From IMG/VR virus record IMGVR_UViG_3300036823_000069, positions 1-33,349 of that record: DNA of 33,349 nt. The stretch is one strand, 5' to 3'. Below are positions 23,510 to 30,954 of this stretch, in pieces (the stretch's first letter is position 1; the number at the start of each line of letters is the position of its first letter). This DNA is from a virus. The position numbers were made by a program, and so were the translations under genes. The notes beneath the pieces are model-generated. The model was given only the letters and a program-made list of their open reading frames with translations. It was not told the DNA's origin and ran no database searches.

Positions 23510-23660
23510 ATCTCAGCTCGCTCTGGCGCTCCACGATTTCCTCTCTATGAAGATCGCGGTGCCAATGACCACTCGGGTCTAGAGCAAAGGCTATGGTGGG
23601 CCTAACAACAGTAGGTGGCAGTCTTGAGAAGGTTGATTAACTTGAGAATTTGTATCGCCA

Positions 23661-24455
23661 TCATGGCGCAATAGGATAGTTAGCGATTAGAACTTCCGGC
23701 GACGGATTGTTACGCGAAGGAGTCGTCGACGCGAGCGTGTATTGAACCGATACCGGTTTCACAATGAAACCGGCCTCCGCAGCTCTCTTGCGAACCTCGG
23801 GATGATCGTCGAAGCTCATCAGGAATTTTCCCTTCAGCCGAGACAGCAGCTTGAACAGTTCGCCGCGCCTCAGTTCCGGCAACGGCTCGTATCGCCCATT
23901 GGCCTGGAACTCGACGTAAGGTGGATCAAGATAGAAGAAGCTTTCCTTGCCATCGTAGCGAGTCAGGATCTCCGCGAAGTCCCGCTGCTCGATCAGAACC
24001 GCACTGAGTCTTTTAGCAATCTCAGTGAGCAGGTCGCGGACGCGGCCGAGCGGACGCCGCATCCTGGTCGACTTGGCGGAGCTGCTGGCGAAGTGCTCTC
24101 CCTTGGCTCCGAACGAATACCAGGCCAGGTAGGCAAAGCGTAGTGCACGTTCGACCTCACATGCTGCAGCTCCCACCGACTGCAGATCCCGCAGCTCGCG
24201 AAAGCGCCCGGCGTGAATGCATTCAAGTTCCAGGCGCTCAGCCAGTTCCGATGGACGGTGCTTGGCTACGCGGAAGAAGTTGGTTACCTCTCCATTGAGA
24301 TCGTTGAGAATTTCGAAGCGGGTTGGAGTCTTCGCGAACAACAACTTCGCACTTCCGGCAAATACCTCGACATACATCGAATGCGCCGGCATCAGCTTCA
24401 GCAATGTGGGCGTGAGGGCTCGTTTTCCCCCAGGCCATGCAAAGGCAGATTTCAT
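23661..24455 (-). CDS. DNA adenine-N6 methyltransferase (class D12, Dam-like)
   Basis: 265 residues from the ATG at 24455; an extension to 24509 is unlikely as it enters the divergent promoter region. Motifs: FAWPGGKRAL at 5-14 (S-adenosylmethionine-binding Trp-x-Gly-Gly-Lys), VEVFAGSAKLLF at 29-40 (motif I) and LDPPYVEF at 176-183 (catalytic DPPY). The target-recognition region lies between about 85 and 160. No restriction partner is encoded, so it probably protects phage DNA from host restriction or regulates phage genes. Specificity (GATC or other) cannot be read from sequence. Confidence 0.93.
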   Translation of the reverse strand: MKSAFAWPGGKRALTPTLLKLMPAHSMYVEVFAGSAKLLFAKTPTRFEILNDLNGEVTNFFRVAKHRPSELAERLELECIHAGRFRELRDLQSVGAAACEVERALRFAYLAWYSFGAKGEHFASSSAKSTRMRRPLGRVRDLLTEIAKRLSAVLIEQRDFAEILTRYDGKESFFYLDPPYVEFQANGRYEPLPELRRGELFKLLSRLKGKFLMSFDDHPEVRKRAAEAGFIVKPVSVQYTLASTTPSRNNPSPEVLIANYPIAP

Positions 24456-24531
24456 GCCGTCATCATCTCTCGCAACTAAGGCGAAGACAAGGCGAATTAT
24501 TTTGTACAATTCAGGAGTGCATCGGGTCTAC
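24456..24531. promoter_or_regulatory. Divergent intergenic region with TTGTACAA palindrome
   Basis: 76 bases separate the methyltransferase start (minus) from the small gene at 24532 (plus). TTGTACAA at 24502-24509 is palindromic and includes TACAAT, a possible -10 box for the plus strand. No good -35 is seen. AGGAG at 24513-24517 is followed by an overlapping GTG and, 14 bases on, by the ATG. Confidence 0.35.
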
Positions 24532-24804
24532 ATGTCGTTCGGCTTTGACGGCGTTTGGCGCTGCCATTTCCGCGAAGGAAAGATTGCGATCGGACGCCCC
24601 CTTCAGTTCAAAGACGAGGCCAAACTGCGCCAGCTGGTGAACGAAGGGAACGGCGTCCGAAACTCGGAAGACAGGTGCATGTTCGATTTAGCCATCCAGC
24701 ACAGAGGCGGAGGCCTGTTCCTGCACCTGACTCCCGAGCAGTACACGAGGCTCAAAGGATCTGGCGAACAAACCACCACAGCAGCCCGAGAAAGGCGACG
24801 CTGA
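24532..24804 (+). CDS. Small hypothetical protein divergent from the methyltransferase
   Basis: 90 residues from an ATG at 24532; a GTG at 24517 would add five. A longer frame back to 24217 is the antisense of the methyltransferase. The sequence begins MSFGFDGVWRCHFREG and includes EAKLRQLVNEGNG and LFLHLTPEQYTRLKG, giving an alternating beta-alpha pattern. It overlaps the 3' end of the convergent zinc-ribbon membrane gene by 53 bases. No family recognised. It is the only plus-strand gene left of the repressor. Confidence 0.5.
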   Translation: MSFGFDGVWRCHFREGKIAIGRPLQFKDEAKLRQLVNEGNGVRNSEDRCMFDLAIQHRGGGLFLHLTPEQYTRLKGSGEQTTTAARERRR

Positions 24805-24997
24805 GAGTCCAGAGCCACAGGCCCCAAAAGACACCGGAAACAATAGAACCGACAGTGAGCGGCGGAACGACGTGAACGGCTGCGGTCTCCGCCTCTATCA
24901 GAGCCACAGTAGTGCCCTGCTGGGCAGCCTGTGCGCAATCAAGATGCTCATTATCGAAAAGACCGGCGAACTTCCCACAGTACTTACATTTGGGCAT
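24752..24997 (-). CDS. Zinc-ribbon membrane protein downstream of repressor
   Basis: 81 residues starting six bases after the repressor stop. The N-terminus has CKYCGKFAG and a DNEHLDCAQA segment, a zinc-ribbon-like half. Residues about 50-78 are strongly hydrophobic and Trp-rich (GVFWGLWLWTLSVAFLGLLWW), one membrane-spanning helix. Co-transcription with the repressor suggests expression in lysogens, so superinfection exclusion or another prophage-conferred trait is plausible. Inference from context only. Confidence 0.6.
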   Translation of the reverse strand: MPKCKYCGKFAGLFDNEHLDCAQAAQQGTTVALIEAETAAVHVVPPLTVGSIVSGVFWGLWLWTLSVAFLGLLWWFVRQIL

Positions 24998-25003
24998 CGG
25001 CGA

Positions 25004-25801
25004 TCACTTCCTCACCTTGGGCACTACAGGCTTCTTTCGCGCCTTGCTGGGCGCACCACCCTCGGGTGCATCGCCGATCCATTTAACAACTCGCCCGATA
25101 ATGCTCCAGTCGCCGCTCTGACGGAGAATCCTGGCCGGATGAAGAGCGCTTTCGTGCAAGGGGATCAAAAGATATGAACTCCCGTCTTTACGTAGCGTCA
25201 TCGGCCTGTTGCCCTCTGGCGTTCGGGCGATGATGATGCTTCCAGCTAGACGGTCTGGATCGCGGCGGGAGATGTCGACCAGAGCTATCAGGTCTCCAGT
25301 GATATAAGGTGAGATTTCGTGGGCGAGCTTCGCCGCTTGGATGTCCGCGCCTTTAGGTAACCAGTTACTAGGTAGAGATAGTGTGTAGTCCACGACTGCG
25401 TTGTGATCCCCCAATTGATGTAGGTACTTGATGAGGGGAATGCTACGCGGGCCAGAACCGCCTCGATATAACACTAAAGTTTCTGCGCTGCCCGAAAGGG
25501 AAGATGCAACCAACTTCGTTGCGTCCTCCGCCTCTCCGGGCGTCATCTTCGCGCCTTCAAAGAAAGCGGGCGGTACCCCCGCTGCCTCCAGAAAAAAGAA
25601 CTTGTCCTCCTGGTCGGTGAGCCTTGCGAGCGCGATCAATGCGTCCGGAATCGGCCGGCTCAGACCCTTTTCCCATTTCGATACGGCTCCCTGCCCTACA
25701 CCTATGGCCGTCGCGAAAGCAGTTTGGTTCATCTGGAGACGTTCCCGAAGCGCCTTCACACGCACAGCATAAGGCGGAATCGGGATATTTTTCGAACGCA
25801 C
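25004..25801 (-). CDS. CI-type repressor: XRE helix-turn-helix plus S24-like domain
   Basis: 265 residues from a GTG at 25801, chosen because AAGGGGG lies just upstream and because the longer frame to 26122 is antisense to the Ner-like gene. Residues about 13-65 are an XRE domain (RVKALRERLQMNQTAFATAIG, then VGQGAVSKWEKG). The C-terminal part reads like an S24 peptidase fold (SPYITGDLIALVD; WSIIGRVVKWIG). The catalytic Ser and Lys positions of LexA/CI proteins do not seem conserved, so self-cleavage is doubtful. It should maintain lysogeny by blocking the early promoter it faces. Confidence 0.85.
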   Translation of the reverse strand: MRSKNIPIPPYAVRVKALRERLQMNQTAFATAIGVGQGAVSKWEKGLSRPIPDALIALARLTDQEDKFFFLEAAGVPPAFFEGAKMTPGEAEDATKLVASSLSGSAETLVLYRGGSGPRSIPLIKYLHQLGDHNAVVDYTLSLPSNWLPKGADIQAAKLAHEISPYITGDLIALVDISRRDPDRLAGSIIIARTPEGNRPMTLRKDGSSYLLIPLHESALHPARILRQSGDWSIIGRVVKWIGDAPEGGAPSKARKKPVVPKVRK

Positions 25802-25812
25802 GTACTTCCCCC

Positions 25813-25840
25813 TTGACAGTTTTACTACCGCAGGAATAAT
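25813..25840 (+). promoter_or_regulatory. Early promoter (TTGACA-16-AATAAT) in the genetic switch
   Basis: TTGACA at 25813-25818 is a perfect -35. AATAAT at 25835-25840 matches TATAAT at five of six positions with a 16-base spacer. Predicted transcription begins near 25847, about 20 bases before the TTG of the Ner-like gene. The -35 box begins only 12 bases from the repressor start codon, so the promoters overlap in the 66-base switch. No convincing repeated operator was found. Confidence 0.72.
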
Positions 25841-25867
25841 CTCGGTTTCATATTTCTGAGGTTCAAC

Positions 25868-26077
25868 TTGACCGTACAACTTCACTCTATATCTTCCGAG
25901 CTTATCCAAGCCTCTCAGTTCTATGGGGTCTACAGCCAGATTGCCCGGAAATTGGGGGTCACCCCTCAGCATGTCAGCCAGGTCGCCAAGGGGCAGCGCC
26001 GCTCTAAACGGGTGACGGCAGCGCTTCGGCGGGAGATCCAGAGAATTCGGGCCAAGCGGGTTGGTGTTGCGGCATGA
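25868..26077 (+). CDS. Ner/Cro-like helix-turn-helix regulator
   Basis: 69 residues from a TTG at 25868, with TGAGG six bases before it. The protein is a single HTH (YSQIARKLGVTPQHVSQVAKG at about 22-42) with a basic C-terminus (ALRREIQRIRAKRVG). It is the first gene of the early transcript, divergent from the repressor, the position of ner in Mu, and would turn down early and repressor transcription. It overlaps the next gene by four bases (ATGA). It differs from the Mu Ner sequence, so the name reflects role and position. Confidence 0.78.
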   Translation: MTVQLHSISSELIQASQFYGVYSQIARKLGVTPQHVSQVAKGQRRSKRVTAALRREIQRIRAKRVGVAA

Positions 26078-26568
26078 GTTCATCGCGTTCTCAGAATTAT
26101 CCACAGGTGCCTTCTGTAGCAACGGCTAACTCTCCGCTTTTTTCGACCGCGAGACAGGTGCAGTTGCCCTTCGATCGCGATGAAACGCCGCTTCCAGGTG
26201 CCTTCAATGACTCTGAGCTTGTTCGTGGCGTTCTGATGCTGGCTATCAAGAGGTCGGGCAAAAGCCGCGCCCAGCTTGCAGATGAGATCACGCACCTCAC
26301 TGGCCGGGAGCTGACGGAAATTTCGCTCAACAAATATACCGCCCCGAGCCGTTCAGACTACCGTTGGCCCGCTGAATTGGACCGCGCCTTCTGTTATGCG
26401 ACTGGAGACGACACCCTTTTGCGCTGTCGCGTTGAGCTGGCGGGCTACCTGGTCATAACCAAGGAAGAAGCCAAGCTCCTCGATCTCGGGCGGCAATACC
26501 TCGTCCGCAAACGTTCAGCAGAGACGATCGACATGTTGGAGCGTAGTCTCCAGGGGGTTGAGATTTGA
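26074..26568 (+). CDS. Early regulator preceding the transposase
   Basis: 164 residues, ATG overlapping the previous stop. Residues 1-45 are Ser/Pro-rich and likely flexible. Residues about 48-130 (VRGVLMLAIKRSGKSRAQLADEI, ISLNKYTAPSR, WPAELDRAFCYATGDDTLL) match a small helical DNA-binding family that sits just before the transposase in several Mu-like phages. The pattern is HTH followed by a conserved Thr-Gly-Asp-x-x-Leu-Leu helix. It may help control early transcription or transposase. Function is inferred. Confidence 0.65.
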   Translation: MSSSRSQNYPQVPSVATANSPLFSTARQVQLPFDRDETPLPGAFNDSELVRGVLMLAIKRSGKSRAQLADEITHLTGRELTEISLNKYTAPSRSDYRWPAELDRAFCYATGDDTLLRCRVELAGYLVITKEEAKLLDLGRQYLVRKRSAETIDMLERSLQGVEI

Positions 26569-28661
26569 CCGCAGCCCCGAATCTCTTTCCCCAACCAGTT
26601 GCGGATGCCTGGATCTCCGGCGACCAGGTACTCCGCCTGACAAAGTGGACTGACCGCTGGCTCCGTAAACAGGTGCAGCTGCAGGCGGTGGTCGCACGCG
26701 ATTCCAAAGCCATCACCTCGAACGGCAGGCCAGCCAAGGAATACCTGCTGTCCTCGCTGCCTGCCGACGCCCAGGCAAAGCATCTAGGCCCGGCGCTGCA
26801 GCTGGTGACCAAGGGATATTCACTGGCGTCCTCGCCGCTCTTCGCTGGCGTCGAGCAGGCGGCTCCGAGCGATCGCACTCAACTGACCGAGGCTGAAGAT
26901 ATTGCCCAGGCGGATCAGCGATACGCCATTCTCAAGCCGCTGATCGACTTCCGCGCAGATCCTGCCCGCTTCGCTTCGATCGTTCTGGCAGATCGCAAGC
27001 CGATTAACAGCGAAGCTCGGATGATCGATTGGCTGGCTGCTCAGAAGGGCGTGAGCGCCAAGACTCTGAAGCGCTACAAGGCTCGTTATCTCGCAGGCGG
27101 ATGGGCAGCGCTCGCCGACCGCACCCGCAGTGACAACGGCACGTCGCGGTGGTTTAACCGTTATCCCAACGCGGCAATGATCGCAGCCTACGTCTACCTG
27201 GAACAGCGCCAGAGCGCCACAGTAGCCTGGGAAGCGATCAAGCGCGACAAGGATACGCTGGGCATCCCTGACAACGATCTGCCGAGCTATGAGACCGTGC
27301 GCGCCGCTCTCCAGTCGGTGACTCCTGCGCTGCGCATTCTGGCCCGTGAAGGCGCGACGAAGTACCGCGAACTCTGCGCCCCGTACATCAGCCGTGGTTA
27401 CACCGAGTACGCCAACCAGATAACGGTCTCCGATCATTGCATCCTTGACGTGGAAGTAATGAACGACGTATTTCCTCACGAGCCGTGGGGAATGCCTATG
27501 AGGATGCAGCTCACCTGCCTGCTGGACTTCCGCTCGCGTTTCGTCGTGGGCCTTAGCTGGTGCCGGGTCGGTTCAAGCCGTTCGATCGGCACTGCGATGC
27601 GCCGCGCGATTTCCACTTATGGTCCTCCCGAGAGTTTCTATTGCGACAACGGCAAGGACTACCTGAAGGTGGCCAAGGGAGCGATCCCTACCTATCTGCG
27701 GGATGCTGGGCTGTCGCCCGCCAAGTGGCATGAGCAGGAGCTGCACGAGCTGGACAAGCTCGGCCTGATGGCGCGCCTGGATATTGCGGTAACACACTGC
27801 ATCGTCAGGCATCCTCAATCGAAGCACGTCGAACGTTTCTTTCGCACCATGCATGAGCGCTTCGACAAGCGATGGCCCACTTACACAGGGGGAAATCCAT
27901 CGCGTCGCCCGGATCTGACCGAGGCCGCGATGGCTTCGCATCGCAAGCTGATGCGCCACGGCAAAGTGGAGCAATCGCGGCATCCACGCGCCAGCATGTT
28001 CATTGCCTGCTTTGAGGCGTGGCTGGAGGAGTACCACAACGCCCCACATTCCGGTAGAGGAATGGACGGCCGCACGCCCGCCGAAGTCTTCGAGCAGGAG
28101 CGCAATCCCAACCAGAAGCCAGCCCCCGAGCCTCACGTCCTCGCCATGATGTTGGCGGAGCGAGAGTCGCGCGTGGTGCAAGAGGGAAGCGTGGAGCTGG
28201 CAAAGCGTCGCTACGTGGGCTACGACGCCGAGAGCTACGACCGCCTGCACCGTCGCAACCGGACTCAGGTCATCGTGGCCTATGACCCGAACGATCCAGA
28301 GGCCGTCGCAATCCTCGACCAGGATGGCGTCTTCCTGACCTGGGCAAGAGCTGAGCAGTACACGGCTCAATCGAACTCTATTTCGGGCGCGGCGATCGCA
28401 GATTCGATGCAGGTACGCCGTCACCTCGAAAAGCAGGATCGCCAGACCTTGCGCGGCATCACCCTGGCCGCGCGACAGATCGGCGCACGCAGCGAGGTTG
28501 AACACCTCGCAGAACGCGCCGCGCTAATGCCCTCGATCGACCACAACCTGACCCACCGGCCATTCTCGGCATCCGCGCCGGATGTGCCGGACACATCAAC
28601 CAGGCTACACAGCGGCGACATCGCAGACCGGCTGATCGAGCAACTTCGGAGCAATCAGTAA
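26565..28661 (+). CDS. MuA-type DDE transposase
   Basis: 698 residues from a TTG at 26565, with AGGGGG about eight bases upstream. Residues 15-66 form the Mu-type winged-helix DNA-binding domain (GDQVLRLTKWTDRWLRKQVQ). Residues about 140-270 are the Ibeta-gamma-like end-binding part. The RNase-H core has catalytic D290 (TVSDHCILD), D361 (YCDNGKDYL) and E423 (KHVERFFRTMHERFDKR). The C-terminal part (about 560-698) contains segments that should contact the MuB partner. It catalyses strand cleavage and transfer for integration and replicative transposition. TAATG couples it to MuB. Confidence 0.96.
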   Translation: MTAAPNLFPQPVADAWISGDQVLRLTKWTDRWLRKQVQLQAVVARDSKAITSNGRPAKEYLLSSLPADAQAKHLGPALQLVTKGYSLASSPLFAGVEQAAPSDRTQLTEAEDIAQADQRYAILKPLIDFRADPARFASIVLADRKPINSEARMIDWLAAQKGVSAKTLKRYKARYLAGGWAALADRTRSDNGTSRWFNRYPNAAMIAAYVYLEQRQSATVAWEAIKRDKDTLGIPDNDLPSYETVRAALQSVTPALRILAREGATKYRELCAPYISRGYTEYANQITVSDHCILDVEVMNDVFPHEPWGMPMRMQLTCLLDFRSRFVVGLSWCRVGSSRSIGTAMRRAISTYGPPESFYCDNGKDYLKVAKGAIPTYLRDAGLSPAKWHEQELHELDKLGLMARLDIAVTHCIVRHPQSKHVERFFRTMHERFDKRWPTYTGGNPSRRPDLTEAAMASHRKLMRHGKVEQSRHPRASMFIACFEAWLEEYHNAPHSGRGMDGRTPAEVFEQERNPNQKPAPEPHVLAMMLAERESRVVQEGSVELAKRRYVGYDAESYDRLHRRNRTQVIVAYDPNDPEAVAILDQDGVFLTWARAEQYTAQSNSISGAAIADSMQVRRHLEKQDRQTLRGITLAARQIGARSEVEHLAERAALMPSIDHNLTHRPFSASAPDVPDTSTRLHSGDIADRLIEQLRSNQ

Positions 28662-29656
28662 TGAGCATTCAGCATCACCGCCTGCCTTACCTCAAGTCCC
28701 TTGGTCTTCCAAACGATGCGGAGATGATCCGGCGCGTTCGGGCGTTCCTGATCGAGTCGGGTCTTACAGTCGTTGAGTTTGCAGAAGCGGTCGGCATCAA
28801 TGCGAGCACGTTCCGCGTGTGGCTCTCCGGAAACTACTGCGCGAACAAGCCCCACCCTGAAGAGCAAAACTCTCTTTCGATCCGCGCGGTCGTAAAGGAA
28901 TACCTCGACCAGTTCGAAGAGCGGCACGATAACTTTCTCAGTCGCCCGCACTATCAAACTCGCGACTACACGCTGCTCAGGGAGTCAGCATTAACCGCAC
29001 TCGACCAGGGAGTCGCATTTCTTGTCGACGGTCCCCCTGGAACACAAAAGACGTACTCACTTAGGCGTGTTGCTCATGAGATTAACGAGAGTGGGGCGGG
29101 GCGAGCAGTTTACATGCGTGTCCGATGTGAGCAGGCCCCACAGTCGTTCTTGGTTGAGTGTGCAGTTAGAGCTGGTATCCCATGCCGTGGCTACATCGAC
29201 CAACTCATCCGCAAGCTCCGCTTTTATCTAAGCGATAAGCGCACTGTGTTGTTCGTCGACGAAGCCCAGGCGCTCTCCAAGAATGGTCTGGAGATCGTTC
29301 GCCAGCTACTCGACGAGCCGCCTTACTTCGGTGTCATCCTAGCGGGAAGCCACAATCTCAGCGTTACTCTCGATGACTGGCGCATGGAGCAATGGCGTTC
29401 GCGGCTGCGCAAGACACATCTGCTCTCGGGGCCGTCGCGCGAAGAGGCCGAGTCCATCCTACTCGCACAGCTAGGCCCGATGAGCCGCCAGCAGCTGCAA
29501 GACATCGTCGACGCGGCCATGACCCAAACGAAGCGCGGCGATAAGACGCTCAGCTACATCTCAGCCCGCACTCTCTTCGATGCGATCCAGACCGCCCGTA
29601 AGGCGATGGATGCCCATCGCAAACCCAACCTCGTAGCTGCAGGAGGTGCCGCTTGA
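28661..29656 (+). CDS. MuB-type AAA+ ATPase, target-DNA activator
   Basis: 331 residues, one-base overlap with the transposase stop (TAATG). Residues about 25-62 are an N-terminal HTH (LTVVEFAEAVGINASTFRVWL). The ATPase core has Walker A GPPGTQKT at 124-131 and Walker B VLFVDEAQ at 196-203. The C-terminal part is a small helical domain. MuB binds target DNA, recruits MuA and stimulates strand transfer; it also provides target immunity. The N-terminal HTH is typical of MuB. Confidence 0.94.
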   Translation: MSIQHHRLPYLKSLGLPNDAEMIRRVRAFLIESGLTVVEFAEAVGINASTFRVWLSGNYCANKPHPEEQNSLSIRAVVKEYLDQFEERHDNFLSRPHYQTRDYTLLRESALTALDQGVAFLVDGPPGTQKTYSLRRVAHEINESGAGRAVYMRVRCEQAPQSFLVECAVRAGIPCRGYIDQLIRKLRFYLSDKRTVLFVDEAQALSKNGLEIVRQLLDEPPYFGVILAGSHNLSVTLDDWRMEQWRSRLRKTHLLSGPSREEAESILLAQLGPMSRQQLQDIVDAAMTQTKRGDKTLSYISARTLFDAIQTARKAMDAHRKPNLVAAGGAA

Positions 29657-29889
29657 ACACCCACAAACATCGTCTCGATCAGCCTGCCGTTATGCCGGTG
29701 ACTGGCACGATTACGCGCCGGATGGTCGGCGACCAGGTAAGGCTCGAAATCCGTCTTCATCGCGCTGGCAGCCGCCTCTTCTATGGACTCATGGCCATCA
29801 CCATCACAGGCCTCTGCTGGATGGGTTGGCAGGTCTTCTATGCCTTTGTGTCTGGCCGGGTAACGGCAATTCTGGAGAGCCACCGATGA
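29653..29889 (+). CDS. Small early membrane protein
   Basis: 78 residues from a TTG at 29653 that overlaps the MuB stop; AGGAGG lies just ahead. Residues 1-40 are polar and basic. One hydrophobic helix lies at about 44-66 (YGLMAITITGLCWMGWQVFY), then a short tail. The next gene starts in its stop codon. A single-pass protein made with early proteins might act on the host membrane or block superinfection; no family is recognised. Confidence 0.6.
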   Translation: MNTHKHRLDQPAVMPVTGTITRRMVGDQVRLEIRLHRAGSRLFYGLMAITITGLCWMGWQVFYAFVSGRVTAILESHR

Positions 29890-30110
29890 TCGCTCCCAAC
29901 ATCACCTGCGACGTCTGCGGATGCCTGAAACAGGAGACGAACCACTGGTTTCTGGCTTTCACCCGCAAGGGCGCGTATGGCATCACGTTTGGTCGCTTCG
30001 CTGACCGCGATCTTGTGCCCACCAAACGCGGCCTCGTAGTCGAAGACATCTGCGGCCATGCATGTGCGCAAACCCGGCTATCTCGATTCCTCAACTCAAT
30101 CAGCGCCTGA
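29886..30110 (+). CDS. Small zinc-ribbon protein (early)
   Basis: 74 residues from the ATG at 29886 (ATGA overlap with the membrane protein). A CDVCGC pair is near residue 8 and CGHACA near residue 60, a C4-type zinc ribbon enclosing a beta-rich middle (NHWFLAFTRKGAYGITFG). Longer frames upstream are shadows of other genes. Likely a DNA- or protein-binding early factor. It is not recognised as a named family. Confidence 0.6.
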   Translation: MIAPNITCDVCGCLKQETNHWFLAFTRKGAYGITFGRFADRDLVPTKRGLVVEDICGHACAQTRLSRFLNSISA

Positions 30111-30119
30111 AAGGAACAC

Positions 30120-30728
30120 ATGCACCAGATCACCGAAGCATCGATTACCGAGCGCATTGCGCAGCTCGAACCACCAACACCGAAACAGATTGATGATCTC
30201 TGCCTCGCTTATGACAGCGCCCGCGCAAAGGTTGAAGCCGCCGAGGCTATCGCCAAGGAGGCCAAGGACGCGCTGCTCGTCGTCGTCCGCGCTCACGGCT
30301 TCGTGCCGGTGGGTGCAGAGAAGACACGCAGGCTGGAAGGCACTCTCTACATCGCAGACTCGACGGTGAGCACCAAGACGGAAGTTAAGGAGTCTTCGGT
30401 GATCAACCTGATGTTCGAGCTGCTGCGTTGCAAAAAGAGCAAGCTCTTCCACGAGTGCTTCGAGCCGATCACCAAGCACATCCTGCGCAAAGGTGCCAGC
30501 GAATATCTGAAGCTCGGCATCGCATCGATGCCGCAGTCGCGGCAGAACATCATCCTCGCCATGTTTGCCAGCTGCTTTGACGCCAAGACCTCCGCGCCCT
30601 CGCTCAGCGTCGACCTGGTCGAGACGCTGAAGCGCAAGGAAAACGAGGCCGCGGCGAAGGCATTGAAAAAGGCCGCCGCTGCTGCGAAGAAATCTTCCAA
30701 GCCCGCGATGAAAGGTGCGGGCCGATGA
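30120..30728 (+). CDS. Early coiled-coil protein in Gam-like position
   Basis: 202 residues. The N-terminal region (PPTPKQIDDLCLAYDSARAK, VEAAEAIAKEAKDALLVVV) is a helical coiled coil, as in Gam-type host-nuclease inhibitors. The middle (residues 65-150) is alpha/beta and contains KESSVINLMFELLRCKKSKL. The C-terminus is very Lys/Ala-rich (ALKKAAAAAKKSSKPAMKG). Mu places gam in the early cluster after B. Length and position fit a DNA-end-protecting role, but Mu Gam signatures are not evident, so the name is not given. It overlaps the next gene (ATGA). Confidence 0.5.
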   Translation: MHQITEASITERIAQLEPPTPKQIDDLCLAYDSARAKVEAAEAIAKEAKDALLVVVRAHGFVPVGAEKTRRLEGTLYIADSTVSTKTEVKESSVINLMFELLRCKKSKLFHECFEPITKHILRKGASEYLKLGIASMPQSRQNIILAMFASCFDAKTSAPSLSVDLVETLKRKENEAAAKALKKAAAAAKKSSKPAMKGAGR

Positions 30729-30919
30729 TCACCGCGCAATTCAGCCTGGACTGCAACGAGTGCCTGGAATCGTTCTGGCACGAAGGCAGCGCCAAGTTCG
30801 ATCTTTCGCTCTATTCAACGGCAGATGTACGACGCCTTGCGAAAGCTGCTGGGTGGAAGCGCACAAGGACCGGCGACATCTGCAAGGCATGTATCGCTGA
30901 AGCCGCCGGAAGTAAATAG
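30725..30919 (+). CDS. Small zinc-ribbon protein (early)
   Basis: 64 residues from an ATG at 30725 inside the previous stop. Cysteines are arranged as DCNEC near residue 10 and CKAC near residue 53, separated by a helix (TADVRRLAKAAGWKRTRTG). This is a C4 zinc ribbon. Not recognised further; likely a nucleic-acid-binding or host-modifying early protein. Confidence 0.6.
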   Translation: MITAQFSLDCNECLESFWHEGSAKFDLSLYSTADVRRLAKAAGWKRTRTGDICKACIAEAAGSK

Positions 30920-30954
30920 CAGAACCTGAACCACGCACCATCGGGGGATAAAAG

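Noticed and set aside
24217-24531. Upstream extension of the small plus-strand gene
   Set aside because: It is antisense to the methyltransferase N-terminus; the likely start is the ATG at 24532.
25802-26122. N-terminal extension of the repressor frame to an ATG at 26122
   Set aside because: It is antisense to the Ner-like gene, has no ribosome site, and its sequence is not repressor-like. The GTG at 25801 with AAGGGGG upstream and the XRE domain start fit better.
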